Origin: Pararhodobacter marinus
GTDB taxonomy: Bacteria; Pseudomonadota; Alphaproteobacteria; Rhodobacterales; Rhodobacteraceae
Length of the DNA stretch: 64,000 nucleotides
Direction of reading: 5' to 3'
Assembly: GCF_003122215.1 (NCBI RefSeq)
Contig: NZ_QEYD01000004.1
Span: 1 to 64,000, forward strand
This document shows, piece by piece, positions 62,966 through 64,000 of the stretch (its first letter is position 1; each line of letters begins with the position of its first letter). The position numbers were made by a program, and so were the translations under genes. The notes beneath the pieces are model-generated. The model did no database searches and was not told the origin of the DNA. It was given only the letters and a program-made list of their open reading frames with translations.

Positions 62966-62986
62966 CCACCCGGACCGGGCAGCCCC
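62962..62986. terminator. Hairpin between the convergent xthA and doeA genes
   Basis: GGGGC (62962-62966) and GCCCC (62982-62986) form the outer stem, with CCC/GGG pairing inside. It has no T-tract, so its strength is doubtful, but the position is right for a shared terminator. Confidence 0.4.
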
Positions 62987-62992
62987 AGAGCC

Positions 62993-64000
62993 TCACTGCT
63001 TGATCAGCATCTTGCGTGGCAGGTCGCAGAAGACCTCGGGCGCGCCGTCGGTGATGGCGATGGATTCCGTGGTCTCGTAGCCCCAGGTATCCATCCATAG
63101 CCCGGTCATGAAGTGAAAGGTCATGCCCGGCTGCAACTCGGTCATGTCGCCCCGGCGCAGCGACATCGTGCGCTCGCCCCAGTCGGGCGGATAGCTCAGC
63201 CCGATGGAATAGCCGCAGCGGTTGTCCTTGATGATGTCGCGCTTTTCCAGCGACTTGAAGAACGCGTCGGCGATGTGGTGACAGGTATTGCCCGCACGCG
63301 CGGCCTCCAGCCCGGCCTCCATCCCTTCGATCACCGCCTTTTCGGCCTCCAGGATCTCCTGCGGCGGCTTGCCCAGGAAGATTGTCCGCGACAGCGGAAC
63401 GTGATAGCGCTGATAGCAGCCGGCGATTTCGAAGAACGTGCCTTCGTTCTCTTTCATCGGCAGGTCGTCCCAGGTCAGGTGCGGCGCGGCGGCATCGGGG
63501 CCTGACGGCAGCAGCGGCACGATGGCGGGGTAATCGCCGCCATGCCCGTACCATTCGTCATAGCGCAGCCCCGCATCGTAGATCTCGGCCACCAGATCGC
63601 ATTTACGGATGCCGACCTCGATCTTGTCGGCGATGCGGTGGTGCATCCGCTCGACGATCCGCGCGGCCTGCCGCATGTATTCCAGCTCTTTCTCGGACTT
63701 CACCGCGCGTTCCCAGTTGATGAAGCCGGTCGCATCCTTGAACTTGGCGTTGGGCAGGCCGTTCTGCAGCCGCTCATAGGCGCGGGCCGAGAACCAGTAA
63801 TTGTCCATCTCGACGCCGATCGTGCCCTTGTCCCAGCCTTTGTCGATCAGCTGCTCGCACAGATATTCCATCGGGTGGCATTCGGTCGACTGCACGTAAT
63901 GGTCGGGATAGCCGATGACGTTGTCGCGCTTGATCCAGACGGTGCGGTAGGCGCCCTGCGCATCCTGCTGGCGGCCGAACCAGACGGGCTCGCCCACGGG
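62993..64000 (-). CDS. doeA: Ectoine hydrolase (DoeA-like), M24 peptidase fold, N-terminus beyond window
   Basis: The visible 336 residues run off the window edge. GYPDHYVQSTECHPMEYL, GWDKGTIGVEMDNYWFSARA, GGDYPAIVPLLPSGPDAAAP and GTFFEIAGCYQRYHVPLSRT match DoeA, the M24-fold enzyme that opens the ectoine ring to N-alpha-acetyl-diaminobutyrate. As in creatinase, the dinuclear-metal ligands of true aminopeptidases are not all present. A general M24 Xaa-Pro peptidase is the alternative. Ectoine use would suggest a marine or saline habitat. Confidence 0.82.
   Translation of the reverse strand, partial: PVGEPVWFGRQQDAQGAYRTVWIKRDNVIGYPDHYVQSTECHPMEYLCEQLIDKGWDKGTIGVEMDNYWFSARAYERLQNGLPNAKFKDATGFINWERAVKSEKELEYMRQAARIVERMHHRIADKIEVGIRKCDLVAEIYDAGLRYDEWYGHGGDYPAIVPLLPSGPDAAAPHLTWDDLPMKENEGTFFEIAGCYQRYHVPLSRTIFLGKPPQEILEAEKAVIEGMEAGLEAARAGNTCHHIADAFFKSLEKRDIIKDNRCGYSIGLSYPPDWGERTMSLRRGDMTELQPGMTFHFMTGLWMDTWGYETTESIAITDGAPEVFCDLPRKMLIKQ

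Overview
The window looks like a chromosomal segment of a Rhodobacteraceae-type alphaproteobacterium. The evidence is high GC with GGC/GCC/CTG codon preference, Rhodobacter-type porins, a CenR-like response regulator, a hemD–Mic60–hemY block, the GTTC-N7-GTTC style of LexA box, and a perfect FNR/FnrL box. All assignments are by reading motifs; no database search was run.

Region 1 (1-11.5 kb). After the 3' end of etfA and a decayed IS6-like insertion-sequence end comes a LuxR-type regulator. A large leftward aerobic benzoate (box) cluster follows: bclA, alpha/beta hydrolase, DUF309 protein, boxC, boxB, a 51-aa Cys-rich mini-protein, boxA, hot-dog thioesterase, boxR and a divergent 3-hydroxyacyl-CoA dehydrogenase-like protein. 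Benzoate is activated to benzoyl-CoA (BclA), epoxidised (BoxAB) and ring-opened (BoxC). BoxR should respond to benzoyl-CoA. TGCA-N6-TGCA-like operators precede bclA, boxC and boxR. The 51-aa protein has a CX2CX2CX3C motif and is translationally coupled to boxA; it is my best candidate for an undescribed component.

Region 2 (11.5-28 kb). Here lie a KefF/KefC potassium efflux pair, a pyridoxamine-oxidase-like stress protein and the bacterial ligase-associated DNA-repair cassette (exonuclease, ATP-dependent ligase, Lhr-like helicase, PdeM) coupled to a YihY membrane protein. Next are a zinc metallopeptidase and a deaminase. An arsenic operon (ArsR-ArsC fusion, GAPDH, ArsJ) probably makes and exports 1-arseno-3-phosphoglycerate. 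A radical-SAM/TIGR03915 DNA-metabolism pair sits behind a perfect alphaproteobacterial LexA box.

Region 3 (28-55 kb). This is mostly housekeeping: a DsbA-like thiol protein, tRNA-Thr(CGU), hemY/Mic60/hemD divergent from tsaD, small enzymes (YciI, EVE, glyoxalase-like, HD), a TspO-like protein, panE-like, DUF421, ahcY, a LysR regulator with a divergent 51-aa ORF, an Fsr-type MFS pump, tamA-tamB, a glutathione transferase, leuS-lptE-holA and a DUF3576 lipoprotein.

Region 4 (55-64 kb). Two paralogous porins and a 99-aa secreted porin-like ORF are followed by yggS, ribA plus an L,D-transpeptidase, and a cenR-like regulator. Two tandem small-RNA candidates share a CUCCCUGUUGGACU core; the second sits behind a perfect FNR box at class II spacing. 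The window ends with xthA and an ectoine-hydrolase (doeA) gene that runs off the end.
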